Assembly: GCA_046497075.1 (NCBI GenBank)
Contig: JAWOGF010000074.1
Location: 1 to 41,987, forward strand
Length of the DNA: 41,987 bases
Direction of reading: 5' to 3'
DNA from: Saliniplasma sp046497075
GTDB lineage: Archaea > Thermoplasmatota > Thermoplasmata > Halarchaeoplasmatales > Halarchaeoplasmataceae
Both the position numbers and the translations under genes were made by a program. The notes below the pieces were generated by a model, which saw only the letters and a program-made list of their open reading frames with translations, ran no database searches and was not told the DNA's origin. This document shows, piece after piece, positions 25,813 to 34,494 of this stretch (position 1 is the stretch's first letter; each line of letters begins with the position of its first letter).

Positions 25813-26568
25813 ATGAAAAAGATAGTGGTAATGAGCGGTAAAGGTGGCGTTGGTAAAAGTACGGTAGCGGCGAATTTAGCATTTTCATTGTCAGATGATG
25901 GAGATAAGGTAGGTATCTTTGACAGCGATTTCCACGGACCGACTATCCCAAAGATGCTCGGTGTCAAGGGTAAAAAACTCACACCAGACCAGGAAAAAAT
26001 AAAACCTGTGTCGGTGAATGAAAATCTTGAAGTTATTTCTATGGACTTTTTGTTACCAGATGATGATTCTGCCGTGATCTGGAGAGGGCCGATGAAAATG
26101 AAAGTCATCAATCAGATGCTGGGAGATGTTGTATGGGATGGGATCGATTATATGGTCGTTGATCTACCACCGGGTACTGGTGATGAACCTTTGAGCATAG
26201 CACAGCAGATTCCAGATATCGATGGGGTTATAATAGTCACAACACCGCAAGATGTTGCTTTACAGGCGGTAAGAAAATCGATAAATTTCGCTAAGAAACT
26301 AAATTTGAAGGTACTTGGCGTTGTAGAGAATATGGATGGTTTGACCTGCCCGAATTGTGGTGAGATGATAAAACTATTTGGAGAAGGAGGGGGAGAACGG
26401 ATGTCGCAAGAGTTAGATGTACCATATCTAGGTAGTATACCTATAGACCCAGAGATAATGAAAAGTGGTGAAGAGGGTAAATCATTTACCGAGACTGATT
26501 CAGAGTCTACAGAAGCGTTTAGAGAAATAATTAATAAAATAAAAGATAATATGGGTATGGGTGATTAG
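25813..26568 (+). CDS. Mrp/Nbp35-type P-loop ATPase, iron-sulfur cluster carrier
   Basis: A MinD-like ATPase that carries and transfers Fe-S clusters. Deviant Walker A SGKGGVGKST (near residue 8), IFDSDFHGPTIPKMLG switch I, VDLPPGTGDEP Walker B/switch II, and CPNCG near residue 178 for bridging cluster binding at the dimer interface. Length 251 is that of archaeal Mrp without the N-terminal DUF59 domain. The next gene starts directly after the stop (TAG-ATG), so these two are one operon. Confidence 0.95.
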   Translation: MKKIVVMSGKGGVGKSTVAANLAFSLSDDGDKVGIFDSDFHGPTIPKMLGVKGKKLTPDQEKIKPVSVNENLEVISMDFLLPDDDSAVIWRGPMKMKVINQMLGDVVWDGIDYMVVDLPPGTGDEPLSIAQQIPDIDGVIIVTTPQDVALQAVRKSINFAKKLNLKVLGVVENMDGLTCPNCGEMIKLFGEGGGERMSQELDVPYLGSIPIDPEIMKSGEEGKSFTETDSESTEAFREIINKIKDNMGMGD

Positions 26569-26925
26569 ATGAAAGTAAGTATACCCTGTATGGGAGAAAG
26601 AGGAATGGATGAAAAGATCAGTCCTCATTTCGGAAGAGCACCAGCGTTTGCAGTTTACGATGATGAAAACGAAGATTTGAAAATAATCAGCAATACGAGT
26701 GAACATATGGGAGGAAAAGGAAAACCCCCGGAACTCATGGCTGAAGAGGGCGTAGATGTTATGCTGACCAGTAATTTGGGGCGTAGAGCCGTAGCTATGT
26801 TCGAGAGGATGGGGATAAAGGTCTACTGTGGTGCCTCAGGAACGGTTGAAGATGCGATAGAGCAGTGGGAGAACGATAAACTGGATGTAGCGAATGAATC
26901 GAACGCCTGTGAGCAGGGACATTAA
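26569..26925 (+). CDS. NifX/NifB-C-like domain protein (dinitrogenase cofactor biosynthesis family)
   Basis: A 118-residue NifX-type domain: VSIPCMGERGMDEKISPHFGRAPAFAVYD, then GGKGKPPELMAEEGVDVMLTSNLGRRA and KVYCGASGTVEDAIEQW. Its Asn-Ala-Cys-Glu-Gln-Gly-His tail adds one Cys. Such stand-alone domains (MTH1175-like) bind Fe-S or Fe-Mo clusters and are common next to Mrp in organisms without nitrogenase. No nif structural gene is visible here. Its start abuts the Mrp stop, and a small zinc-ribbon gene follows with a strong GGAGGTGA. Confidence 0.92.
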   Translation: MKVSIPCMGERGMDEKISPHFGRAPAFAVYDDENEDLKIISNTSEHMGGKGKPPELMAEEGVDVMLTSNLGRRAVAMFERMGIKVYCGASGTVEDAIEQWENDKLDVANESNACEQGH

Positions 26926-26955
26926 TAATTTCAATTAAATAAGGAGGTGAAAAAA

Positions 26956-27149
26956 TTGCCTAGAAGAGACGGTACTGGACCACCGGATTCAAATCGGGGC
27001 GGCCAAGGAAGAGGGCGTTCAGGGCCCCTGGCCCTGGAGGTAATTGTGTTTGCCCTAATTGTGGGAAAAAAGTACCTCATGAAAGAGGTATCCCCTGCGC
27101 TGAAAAGGAGTGTCCAGATTGCGGAACTAGGATGGTTAGAGGAGCCTGA
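26956..27149 (+). pseudogene. Gly/Arg-rich zinc-ribbon protein gene with a frameshift
   Basis: TTG 26956 follows a perfect GGAGGTGA at 26943-26950. The first frame reads MPRRDGTGPPDSNRGGQGRG and then, near 27025, must shift by -1 (equivalent to adding one C in the CCCC run at 27025-27028). The resumed frame reads GPGGNCVCPNCG, then PHERGIPC, ECPDCGTRMVRGA and stop 27147-27149. The joined product is about 64 residues with a Gly/Arg-rich start and a zinc-ribbon end, as in proteins found after NifX-like genes. Without the shift a 78-residue product with no zinc ribbon results. Either a sequencing slip in a C run or a true lesion. Confidence 0.8.
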
Positions 27150-27160
27150 GACCCTTTGGT

Positions 27161-27700
27161 CTATTTTCCATTCAATTCGGTAAAAAATCGTTCAGCCTTA
27201 TTATGGAACTGAGATACTGTACCTTCGTTCACTAACATCTTATCAGCTAGTGCGATAATCTTACCAACACCCCAATCTAATTCACGGTGATCCCGTTCTA
27301 CGAACTGTCCCCAATCCTCGGGTTTATCTTCCCGATCTCTTTTCTTCAACCTTCCGTACCTCGTTTCGGGAGATGCATGGACGGCAACAATCACCATCTT
27401 TTCCTGAAGTTCAGATTTGAATATTTCGACCTCCTCGTAACTTCTTACTCCGTCGATAACGGTTTCACTATCTCCGATCCGATTCAATGTTCTTTCAGCC
27501 CATATCCCAAAGTGATAGTTCTCTCTTTGATCGTGGGCGAAGCTTCCAATACTGATATCGTCCATGAGGATGTTCTCCTGTTTCGCGATCTCCCTAACAA
27601 CATCACCCATCCTGACCACGTCATAATCAAACTCTTTAGCAACTCTTAAGAACTCCTCTTTTCCTGATCCTGGCATACCGGTCAGTAAAATCAATACCAT
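27161..27700 (-). CDS. UPF0200 family P-loop protein (dephospho-CoA/NMP-kinase-like)
   Basis: A 179-residue P-loop protein: LTGMPGSGKEEF at the N terminus (Walker A in which the Ser/Thr after Lys is Glu), VRMGDVVREIAKQ, VIDGVRSYEEVEIFK, and RLKKRDREDKPEDWGQFVERDHRE, the marks of archaeal UPF0200. The family looks like nucleotide or CoA kinases; the substrate is unproven. ATG 27700 with AGGTGAT before it is taken over a start at 27733, which would overlap nadE. It follows nadE by 11 bp, so the two are likely one operon. A role in cofactor metabolism would fit but is inference. Confidence 0.85.
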   Translation of the reverse strand: MVLILLTGMPGSGKEEFLRVAKEFDYDVVRMGDVVREIAKQENILMDDISIGSFAHDQRENYHFGIWAERTLNRIGDSETVIDGVRSYEEVEIFKSELQEKMVIVAVHASPETRYGRLKKRDREDKPEDWGQFVERDHRELDWGVGKIIALADKMLVNEGTVSQFHNKAERFFTELNGK

Positions 27701-27711
27701 AACATCACCTC

Positions 27712-28518
27712 TTAATCTGAAAACTCTCTCCAATCGACCCCGATGGTCCCGCTTCTCAGTTTAGCTATTGTGGGCATCTTCCTTTTATGGGCGTTTTCTT
27801 CCACCCTCGCCTTGATATCTTGGACATCTTCGGTAGAAATCCCATTACTCTCAGCGATCTTTTCTATGGAGTACCCTTTTTCTAACCCTTTCAATATCTC
27901 ATCGATCTCTTCGTACGTGTATCCTAGTTCGTCTTCATCCGTTTGACCTTCCCATAGTCCCGCCCGGGGTACCTTATCTAAGAACTTTTTTGGAACACCT
28001 ATAATCTTTGCTAATTCTCTGATATCACTTTTATAGATATCTCCAACGGGTAGAAAATCCGCTGCACTATCACCGTATTTGGTAGTATAACCAAGAAGGA
28101 GCTCACTTTTATTGCTGGTACCCACCACCAAACTACTTTCAACATTAGCATAGTAGTATTCCAAACACATACGGACTCTAGCTTTCAGATTCGCAAAAGC
28201 CATCTTATTATCCGGACTTGCAGGAAATTCCCTTAAGATATTGTCGATATCGATATCATGGCATTTCACATCCCATTCCGAAACTAACCATCGTGCATCT
28301 TCCATGTCCTGGTCCGGGGACGCCGACTCTGGCATTATAAGACATAAGACCTTATCATTCCCTAATGCGTCAACACATAATTTTAAAACGGTCGTAGAAT
28401 CTAATCCACCACTCAAACCAAGGACTACTTTTTCAGAGCCTGTCTTTTCTACTTTATCTTGAATAAAACCATGGATTATGTCGATAAGTTTATCTAGATC
28501 CTTTTCCAAAGATGTCAT
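27712..28518 (-). CDS. nadE: NAD+ synthetase, ammonia-dependent
   Basis: Makes NAD+ from deamido-NAD+, ATP and ammonia. Shows the PP-loop LGLSGGLDSTT near residue 34, NLKARVRMCLEYYYAN, VVGTSNKSELLLGYTTKYGD and PKKFLDKVPRAGLWEGQTDE. No glutaminase domain, so it uses free ammonia. The C-terminal segment KRKMPTIAKL is usual for archaeal NadE. Directly followed by the UPF0200 gene on the same strand. Confidence 0.97.
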   Translation of the reverse strand: MTSLEKDLDKLIDIIHGFIQDKVEKTGSEKVVLGLSGGLDSTTVLKLCVDALGNDKVLCLIMPESASPDQDMEDARWLVSEWDVKCHDIDIDNILREFPASPDNKMAFANLKARVRMCLEYYYANVESSLVVGTSNKSELLLGYTTKYGDSAADFLPVGDIYKSDIRELAKIIGVPKKFLDKVPRAGLWEGQTDEDELGYTYEEIDEILKGLEKGYSIEKIAESNGISTEDVQDIKARVEENAHKRKMPTIAKLRSGTIGVDWREFSD

Positions 28519-28572
28519 GGTTGTGAAATTAAGGGGTCATATTATTACTTTTATGGTTCTTTGAGCCCGATA

Positions 28573-28944
28573 TCATAATTTTTCAATCAATATAGTATCT
28601 TCGTCCTTAACGGACTTCAAATTGCTGGAATCTTTAATCATGCCGATCACGTTGACATCGCTAGCTGCCATTGGTTTTTTACCCGTGGAATCCGGTGTTT
28701 CTCCAAAAAACAATGCCAGGGCTTTTCCTGGCGGCCAGTAACCAAGTGTACCGACGTCAACCTCGCTGCGAGCTGTTTCATCGAGTTCCATCTCTAGAGC
28801 TATAGGAAAATATATCTCGTCACCCCATGTTTGAAAGCTCTTTTCTAGAGGCAGCATCTCTTCTATGACCTCAGCACATTCTGTATCTTTTAACTTTCCT
28901 TCTAACTCTACATCTCCCACGGTCACTTTTATCCTGCTTCCCAT
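28573..28944 (-). CDS. Cyclophilin-like fold protein (TM1367-like)
   Basis: A 123-residue beta-barrel protein of the archaeal cyclophilin-like family: IKVTVGDVELEGKL, EEMLPLEKSFQTWGDEIYFPI, VDVGTLGYWPPGKALALFFG and TPDSTG. These proteins share the cyclophilin fold but lack the prolyl-isomerase active site of true cyclophilins. Function unknown. It lies 54 bp upstream of nadE on the same strand, which may mean co-transcription. Confidence 0.82.
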   Translation of the reverse strand: MGSRIKVTVGDVELEGKLKDTECAEVIEEMLPLEKSFQTWGDEIYFPIALEMELDETARSEVDVGTLGYWPPGKALALFFGETPDSTGKKPMAASDVNVIGMIKDSSNLKSVKDEDTILIEKL

Positions 28945-29048
28945 GATATCATCATGCTATCGAATACGATATTTTAATTTTTATGGTCATGTATCTATTC
29001 AGTTTTGAACTTCAGTAAATCGACTACAAGTCAAATGATCTACCGTAC

Positions 29049-29083
29049 ATTTTATATAACCGTATTTTTGTATATCTACAAAA
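29049..29083 (+). promoter_or_regulatory. glnA promoter with TATA box and operator-like palindrome
   Basis: ATTTTATATAA at 29049-29059 is a strong TATA box. TTTTGTA-TATC-TACAAAA at 29066-29083 is a perfect 7-bp-arm inverted repeat just downstream, where transcription should start. A further GTATATCC half-like site lies at 29093-29100. A repressor bound there would block initiation, so nitrogen control is plausible. It does not match the GGAA-N6-TTCC operator of NrpR. Confidence 0.45.
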
Positions 29084-29115
29084 TAAGTTTATGTATATCC
29101 AAAAGTTGAAAAATC

Positions 29116-30438
29116 ATGAAAAAAGAAGAGTTATTGGAGTATGTTGGTGAAGAAGAAATAAAATTTGTCGAGATGCAGTTCATGGATATATTAGGGACGG
29201 TGAAATCGGTCTCTATACCGATATCTCATCTAGAGAGGGCCATCGAGGAAGGTGTGCTTTTTGATGGATCCTCCATAATGGGTTATGCGACCATAGAGGA
29301 ATCAGACCTAAGGGCTTTCCCCGATCTGGATACATTTCTTGTGTTCCCATGGATAAACGACAACATCAAAACAGGTAGATTGATCTGTGATATCTATACT
29401 TCGGATGGTAGTCGTTTCGAAGGTGATCCAAGGTACATACTTCAGAAACAGGTGGAGAGAGCTTTAGAAATGGGTTACAGATTCAATGTAGGTCCTGAGT
29501 ACGAATTTTTCCTTTTCAAGACCACTGAAGATGGAGATCCCACCGTAACACCTGATGATGATGGAGGTTACTTTGATCTCATGCCTTTGGATAGGGCTGA
29601 AAAGGTGAGAAAGGAATGCAACCTTTATTTTAAAGAGATGGGATTTGAAGTCGAGGCTTCGCATCACGAGGTAGCTTCTGGGCAGCATGAAATCGATCTC
29701 AGGTTCGGTGATGCAATCACCATAAGTGATCGCATAATGACATTGAAACACGCCATCAAGACCGTCGCCAAGCTGAACGGGCTTCACGCCACCTTTATGC
29801 CGAAACCTATAGCCGATGTGAATGGAACAGGTATGCACATCCATCAAAGCTTACTTGGCGAAGATGAGAATTATTTCTATGATCCAGATGATCCGGAAGG
29901 TCTGAGCGGTGTGGCAAGGAACTATATAGGGGGAGTGTTGCGATACGCAAAAGAGATGTGTGCAATACAGAATTCGTGGGTAAACTCTTATAAAAGACTT
30001 ATCCCTGGTTACGAAGCCCCTGTTTATGTTTCATGGGCTCACCTTAACAGGAGTGCCTTAGCAAGGATACCTGCCGGCCGAAAGATGAGCACAAGGATAG
30101 AGATAAGGAACCCAGATCCTGCTGGTAATCCATATCTACAGTTCGCCACCCTACTCGGAGCCGGGTTGAAGGGGATAAATGAAGATATCACACCTCCTGA
30201 ACCGATAGAAGATGATATATTCTCTTTATCTGAGAAAGAGAGGGAAGAAAAAGGGATCGAACCTCTGCCATCTAACCTTGGTCATGCATTAACTATCATG
30301 GAAAAGAGTGACTTTATGCAAGAGATTCTTGGAAAGCATGTGTTTGAACACTTCCTACACAATAAAAAGCAGGAATGGAAAGAATACAGAAAACAGATAA
30401 CTAGGTGGGAGATAGATAATTACCTAACTCGACTTTGA
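29116..30438 (+). CDS. glnA: Glutamine synthetase, type I
   Basis: ATP-dependent ammonia assimilation into glutamine; dodecameric GSI. Complete at 440 residues. Visible motifs: FDGSSIMGYATIEESD, GPEYEFFLF, ASHHEVASGQHEIDL (metal and ammonia site), NGTGMHIHQSL, VNSYKRLIPGYEAP and RIEIRNPDPAGNPYL. The length and lack of the beta-type insertion suggest the GSI-alpha class, normally controlled by feedback and transcription rather than adenylylation. Preceded by the operator-like palindrome at 29066-29083. Confidence 0.98.
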   Translation: MKKEELLEYVGEEEIKFVEMQFMDILGTVKSVSIPISHLERAIEEGVLFDGSSIMGYATIEESDLRAFPDLDTFLVFPWINDNIKTGRLICDIYTSDGSRFEGDPRYILQKQVERALEMGYRFNVGPEYEFFLFKTTEDGDPTVTPDDDGGYFDLMPLDRAEKVRKECNLYFKEMGFEVEASHHEVASGQHEIDLRFGDAITISDRIMTLKHAIKTVAKLNGLHATFMPKPIADVNGTGMHIHQSLLGEDENYFYDPDDPEGLSGVARNYIGGVLRYAKEMCAIQNSWVNSYKRLIPGYEAPVYVSWAHLNRSALARIPAGRKMSTRIEIRNPDPAGNPYLQFATLLGAGLKGINEDITPPEPIEDDIFSLSEKEREEKGIEPLPSNLGHALTIMEKSDFMQEILGKHVFEHFLHNKKQEWKEYRKQITRWEIDNYLTRL

Positions 30439-30457
30439 AATACGTAATACACTAACA

Positions 30458-30796
30458 TCAATATCTTTTCTTTCTTTTTTTCTGGTGCTGTTTCTGAGCC
30501 TTGAAATATCTGTAATATATGATCCCCGTCCATGCAAAAGCAGCGATTATTATTATGATCAATATGAACGATATCATGTCCAATTCTATAAAGGGTATGA
30601 AAGTGATCCCTTCCTTTTCTTTAGGGGGTAGTGGGGGATAATCATCGACTTGAAATGGGGTTTCATCTCCAGTGGTTGAAGATCTAGAGATATAAGAACC
30701 TTGAGAAAGAAAACTCGAAAAGACAACTCCTAGTAGTACCAATAGGATTACGAACAATATGATTGTGACCTTTCGATGATGTGAAATAGTGGTCAT
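30458..30796 (-). CDS. Small membrane protein with two helices
   Basis: Taking ATG 30796, 112 residues: a short basic N terminus, a first hydrophobic helix (VTIILFVILLVLLGVVFSSF), a 45-residue polar, Pro-rich outer loop (DDYPPLPPKEKEG), a second helix (MISFILIIIIIAAFAW) and a Lys/Gln-rich end (QKQHQKKRKKRY). No conserved domain recognised. A longer frame runs to 30892 but its extra part looks non-coding. No good ribosome-binding site is seen, so the start is uncertain. Converges with glnA. Confidence 0.55.
   Translation of the reverse strand: MTTISHHRKVTIILFVILLVLLGVVFSSFLSQGSYISRSSTTGDETPFQVDDYPPLPPKEKEGITFIPFIELDMISFILIIIIIAAFAWTGIIYYRYFKAQKQHQKKRKKRY
30464..30482 (+). terminator. T-rich terminator after glnA
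   Basis: Two pyrimidine/T tracts (TCTTTTCTTTCTTTTTTT) begin about 25 bp after the glnA stop. They overlap the Lys-rich end of the opposing small gene. Confidence 0.4.
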
Positions 30797-31017
30797 GATG
30801 TCTAATACTGATTTGATCACCAAAAAACCTTTTGTTCCTTTTTTGCTCTTTTTACATTGAAAACTTAATAAACACAATTGTAATACACACAAGATTGACC
30901 AATTATTAGATGTAGTTCACTTTCATCCACCTCTTGGCCTAAATGTTTAAACCCCCCATGTTTTCAAGTAAAGTGTTAATAACCGAAGATATATGAGAAA
31001 AAGCCGGAGCGTAAAAG

Positions 31018-33090
31018 ATGAAGGATTATTCAAAAGATGAGATACGGGAAAATTTTAAACTCTTCTTTGAGGAAGAAGGGTTGACATCAGAGATAATAAG
31101 GGTAGCTGAAAATTATCCGGACGATAGGTCTATCGATATTACTTACGCAGAATTGATGGACCACTTCGACGTTGAATTTCCAGAATATGTTCATGAACAG
31201 CCAAGGATATGTTTAGACCTTGCTACAGAAGCGATAAACGAGATACTTGGTTCGAGTTATGAAGAGACATCCATAAGATTAAGGATAAATGATCTTCCAG
31301 AGGCCCATAATAAGGGTATCAGGGAATTGAGAGCTGGAGACCTCAGCAAATTCATCGGTGTGAAAGGTTTGGTCCGAAAAGCTACTGAGGTAAGACCGAG
31401 GCTTACAACAGCCGTTTTCCAGTGTATGCGGTGCGGTGCTAATATAAAAGTGGAACAGAGTGCAGGTAAGATAGAAGAACCTATGGAGTGTCAGGGATGC
31501 GGTAAATCTTCAAACAAGACCAGTTTCAAGTTGGTTTTGGAAGAGTCCAAGTTCACAGATTATCAGACTTTAGAGATCCAAGAAAGTCCAGAAGACCTTA
31601 GAGGAGGGGAGCAACCCCAAAGGTTGAAGGGATGGACCAAGGAAGATCTAGTGGGTATCGTTTCACCTGGGGATAGGATAGTGATGAACGGTATATTGGA
31701 CGGGACCCCGAAGAGCGGTCCTGGTGGTTCTAAATCTAGGACATTCAATATATTCATGAGATTGAACAGCATCGAGGTCCAGGATTATGAGTATAAGGAT
31801 GTTAAACTTTCAGAGGAGGATAAAGAAGAGATCATGGATACCTCGAAAGATCCACGACTATTTTCAAAGCTCGTGGGTTCCATCGCACCTAGTATCCAGG
31901 GGATGAACATGATCAAAACTGGCTTAGCCCTTCAATTATTCAGCGGTGTCAAGAAGAAAACACCCGATGGAAGCCAGATACGGGGGGATATCCATATCCT
32001 ACTAGTAGGTGACCCAGGAACCGCCAAATCTCAGCTTTTGAGATATATCTCCGATCTGACACCTAGAGGTATGTATGCTTCTGGGAAGGGTACGACTGGA
32101 GCAGGTCTTACGGCAGCAGCGGTCAGAGAGGAAGTTATGGGTGAGAGCCAATGGATACTAGAAGCCGGTACTTTGGTACTTGCTGATAACGGGATAGCTG
32201 CTGTTGACGAGTTAGATAAGATGAGAGAGGAGGACAGGAGTGCCATGCACGAAGCTATGGAACAGCAGAGTATCTCCGTTGCTAAGGCAGGGATTAATGC
32301 TAGGTTGAACTCACGCTGCGCTGTTCTAGGAGCTGCGAATCCAGAGTTCGGTAGATTCGAAAGACATGAAAATATATCGCAGCAGATCAAACTTCCACCC
32401 CCCTTGATATCGCGTTTCGACCTTATATTTGCCATCATGGATGAGCCTAACAAAGAAAAAGATAGGGATATCGCGGAGCACATATTAGAACTGCATCAGG
32501 TAGGAGAGAAGATGATCAACGATGAAACCTATGAACCTGAAAAAAGGTTTGTTCCACCTTTAAGTAAGGATTTTTTGAAGAAATATGTTTCATATGCAAA
32601 AACAGTTAATCCCGTGATGACCGACGAAGCAAGAGAGGAACTTGAAAAATTTTATTTAGATATCAGAGCTAGCGGTGGAAACGAGGATGCTATCCCCATC
32701 ACAGCTAGGCAACTGGAGTCACTCGTTAGACTATCTGAATCTAGTGCTAGAGCACACCTTAGAAAGAAGGTGACTACAGAGGATGCGAAAAGAGCGATAA
32801 ATGTGACTAGATATTTCTTGAATGAGGTAGCGTCGACTTCCGAAGGCGGATTAGACATCGATTTCGTTGCTTCTGACGTATCTTCATCCGAAAGGACTAT
32901 AATGCATGACATACGGGATATCATAAAAGAACTAGAACAGCTCCATGACGGTGTTGCTCCTGAAGAAGAGATCATGGAACGAGGTGAAAAGGCCGGGATC
33001 TCACAGGAAAATATAAGAAAGGAGCTTGAGAAGATGAGAAGGAACGGACAGATATACTGTCCTTCTACAGGAAAGTATAAATTCAGTTAA
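31018..33090 (+). CDS. mcm: MCM replicative DNA helicase
   Basis: Hexameric 3'-5' helicase at the replication fork. N-terminal domain (about 1-265) with GDLSKFIGVKGLVRKATEVRPR and a CxxC-x(n)-CxxC zinc site (CMRCG and CQGCG). AAA+ domain with Walker A GDPGTAKSQ, the Walker B VLADNGIAAVDELDKM, AGINARLNSRCAVLGAANP (sensor 1) and the SRFDLIF arginine finger. A C-terminal winged helix closes the protein (GEKAGISQENIRKEL). Intact at 690 residues, no intein. Heads an operon with DUF424, nmd3 and probably nop5. Confidence 0.98.
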   Translation: MKDYSKDEIRENFKLFFEEEGLTSEIIRVAENYPDDRSIDITYAELMDHFDVEFPEYVHEQPRICLDLATEAINEILGSSYEETSIRLRINDLPEAHNKGIRELRAGDLSKFIGVKGLVRKATEVRPRLTTAVFQCMRCGANIKVEQSAGKIEEPMECQGCGKSSNKTSFKLVLEESKFTDYQTLEIQESPEDLRGGEQPQRLKGWTKEDLVGIVSPGDRIVMNGILDGTPKSGPGGSKSRTFNIFMRLNSIEVQDYEYKDVKLSEEDKEEIMDTSKDPRLFSKLVGSIAPSIQGMNMIKTGLALQLFSGVKKKTPDGSQIRGDIHILLVGDPGTAKSQLLRYISDLTPRGMYASGKGTTGAGLTAAAVREEVMGESQWILEAGTLVLADNGIAAVDELDKMREEDRSAMHEAMEQQSISVAKAGINARLNSRCAVLGAANPEFGRFERHENISQQIKLPPPLISRFDLIFAIMDEPNKEKDRDIAEHILELHQVGEKMINDETYEPEKRFVPPLSKDFLKKYVSYAKTVNPVMTDEAREELEKFYLDIRASGGNEDAIPITARQLESLVRLSESSARAHLRKKVTTEDAKRAINVTRYFLNEVASTSEGGLDIDFVASDVSSSERTIMHDIRDIIKELEQLHDGVAPEEEIMERGEKAGISQENIRKELEKMRRNGQIYCPSTGKYKFS

Positions 33091-33103
33091 AAAGAGATGT
33101 TAT

Positions 33104-33403
33104 ATGATGAAGATAAGCTATCAGATATATGACCAGAAAAATGAAAAATTACTCGCCGCCTGCGATAAAGAGCTGCTCGGGGAGACCTTGAAAGAAGGCG
33201 AACTGCATCTAGAGATAAAGAAATCATTCTATGGTGGTAAAGAGGTTGAAATAGACAAGATAGTGAATCAATTTGAATCCTCCACCATTGCGAATCTAGT
33301 AGGTGAAAGGACCGTGAACATCGCGTTGGAAAATGGTTTTGGATATGAAGAGGATATCCTTTGGATAGAGGGGGTACCCCATCTCCAGATCGTGAGGCTG
33401 TGA
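33104..33403 (+). CDS. DUF424 family protein
   Basis: A 99-residue archaeal protein: YDQKNEKLLAACDKELLG, LEIKKSFYGG and NIALENGFG, IEGVPHLQIVR at the end are DUF424 features. It commonly lies beside nmd3 or translation genes; its function is unknown. Begins 13 bp after mcm, ends 4 bp before nmd3. Start may be ATG 33104 or ATG 33107. Confidence 0.88.
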   Translation: MMKISYQIYDQKNEKLLAACDKELLGETLKEGELHLEIKKSFYGGKEVEIDKIVNQFESSTIANLVGERTVNIALENGFGYEEDILWIEGVPHLQIVRL

Positions 33404-33407
33404 ATAT

Positions 33408-34451
33408 ATGTTCTGTGTAGAATGTGGCGATGAACCTGATAGATTGTACGATGGATTATGTGCTGAATGTTATAAAAAATCAAAGTTGAAGGTCGAGATT
33501 GATAGCAAAATCGAGATCGATATATGCGCTGTGTGTGGGAGTGTTAGAAAAAAGAATAGATGGATAGAAAATCCAGATATAGAAGCTATAATGTTGAATA
33601 AGATCGATGATGCGATATCTGTGTCTTATGAAGTAGACAAGTATTCTTTTAACGTGGAATTCGAGGAGGAGGATCCTAGTAATATTAATGCGGATATAGA
33701 AGTGGAACTCAGAGCTGAGGACCTTTCAACGGAAAAAATGATATCTACTAAGATCATCTTCAAAAAAACTCAATGTAAGATATGCAGCAGGGTTCACGGC
33801 GATTATTATGAGGCGATCTTACAGGTGAGACCAACTGATAAGGAGATGACGGACGAGCAGAAAGATCTAGTCATCGATAAAGTCAAGAAGAGGATCGAGG
33901 TGAAAGAAGGTGAGAAAAGGAGTATTTTCCTGACCTCCTATGAAGAGAAACATGGAGGACTAGATTTTTATCTCAGCGATACTAGTGCTACGAAAAAATT
34001 AGCTCATGATATCTCGAATTCGGTCGGTGGTAGTGTAAAAAGTTCTGCCAAGCTAGCTGGCAGAGAAGACGGTCAAAATATCTACAGGATGACATATTCC
34101 GTTAGGATCCCTCCTTATGAGCCGGGTGATTTCATCGAAGTGGAGGAGAAAACATATCGTGTCAAGAAACTCCAGGGTGGAGGCGGAAAAATCGTTTTGA
34201 GGGATATCAGGACCGGGAAAAAGGTCAAGATGGACGATAAGCAGATAGAGAGTGCTGTAGTTCTAGGTGGAAGCGAATTGATCAAGAAGTCAGTTGTCGT
34301 CTCAGAAGATCAGAAAGAAATGAAACTCCTAGATCCTGAAAGTTATGAAACCGTGACCGTTCTAAAACCTGAAGGGTTCGAGACAGAGGGTGAGGAGGTT
34401 TCTGCGATAAATGTTAAGGGACGTCTCTATGTTCTTGAAGAAGAAGGGTAA
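33408..34451 (+). CDS. nmd3: NMD3-family ribosome biogenesis protein
   Basis: Archaeal relative of eukaryotic Nmd3, the 60S export adaptor. N-terminal zinc knuckles FCVECG, LCAECY, CAVCG and CKICS (about residues 2-125) are the hallmark; the rest has the eIF5A-like and OB-like regions (IPPYEPGDFIEVEEKTYRV). It should bind the large ribosomal subunit. In the archaeal cell there is no export step, so subunit maturation or quality control is likelier. Ends 43 bp before nop5. Confidence 0.93.
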   Translation: MFCVECGDEPDRLYDGLCAECYKKSKLKVEIDSKIEIDICAVCGSVRKKNRWIENPDIEAIMLNKIDDAISVSYEVDKYSFNVEFEEEDPSNINADIEVELRAEDLSTEKMISTKIIFKKTQCKICSRVHGDYYEAILQVRPTDKEMTDEQKDLVIDKVKKRIEVKEGEKRSIFLTSYEEKHGGLDFYLSDTSATKKLAHDISNSVGGSVKSSAKLAGREDGQNIYRMTYSVRIPPYEPGDFIEVEEKTYRVKKLQGGGGKIVLRDIRTGKKVKMDDKQIESAVVLGGSELIKKSVVVSEDQKEMKLLDPESYETVTVLKPEGFETEGEEVSAINVKGRLYVLEEEG

Positions 34452-34494
34452 GTAAATTTTATACGAGAGTGTCCTATTCTAGTAGGTGGTCCAT

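Noticed and set aside
25813..26925. Nitrogen fixation locus
   Set aside because: NifX-like domains next to Mrp are common in organisms without nitrogenase; no nif structural gene is present here.
27022..27031. Programmed -1 frameshift at GGGCCCC
   Set aside because: The heptamer is out of register with the zero frame for a standard slip and no clear downstream pseudoknot is seen; an indel explains it more simply.
26947..27183. 78-residue product reading straight through the frameshift
   Set aside because: Its second half looks like noise, while the -1 frame holds a perfect zinc ribbon; the straight frame also runs into the opposing gene.
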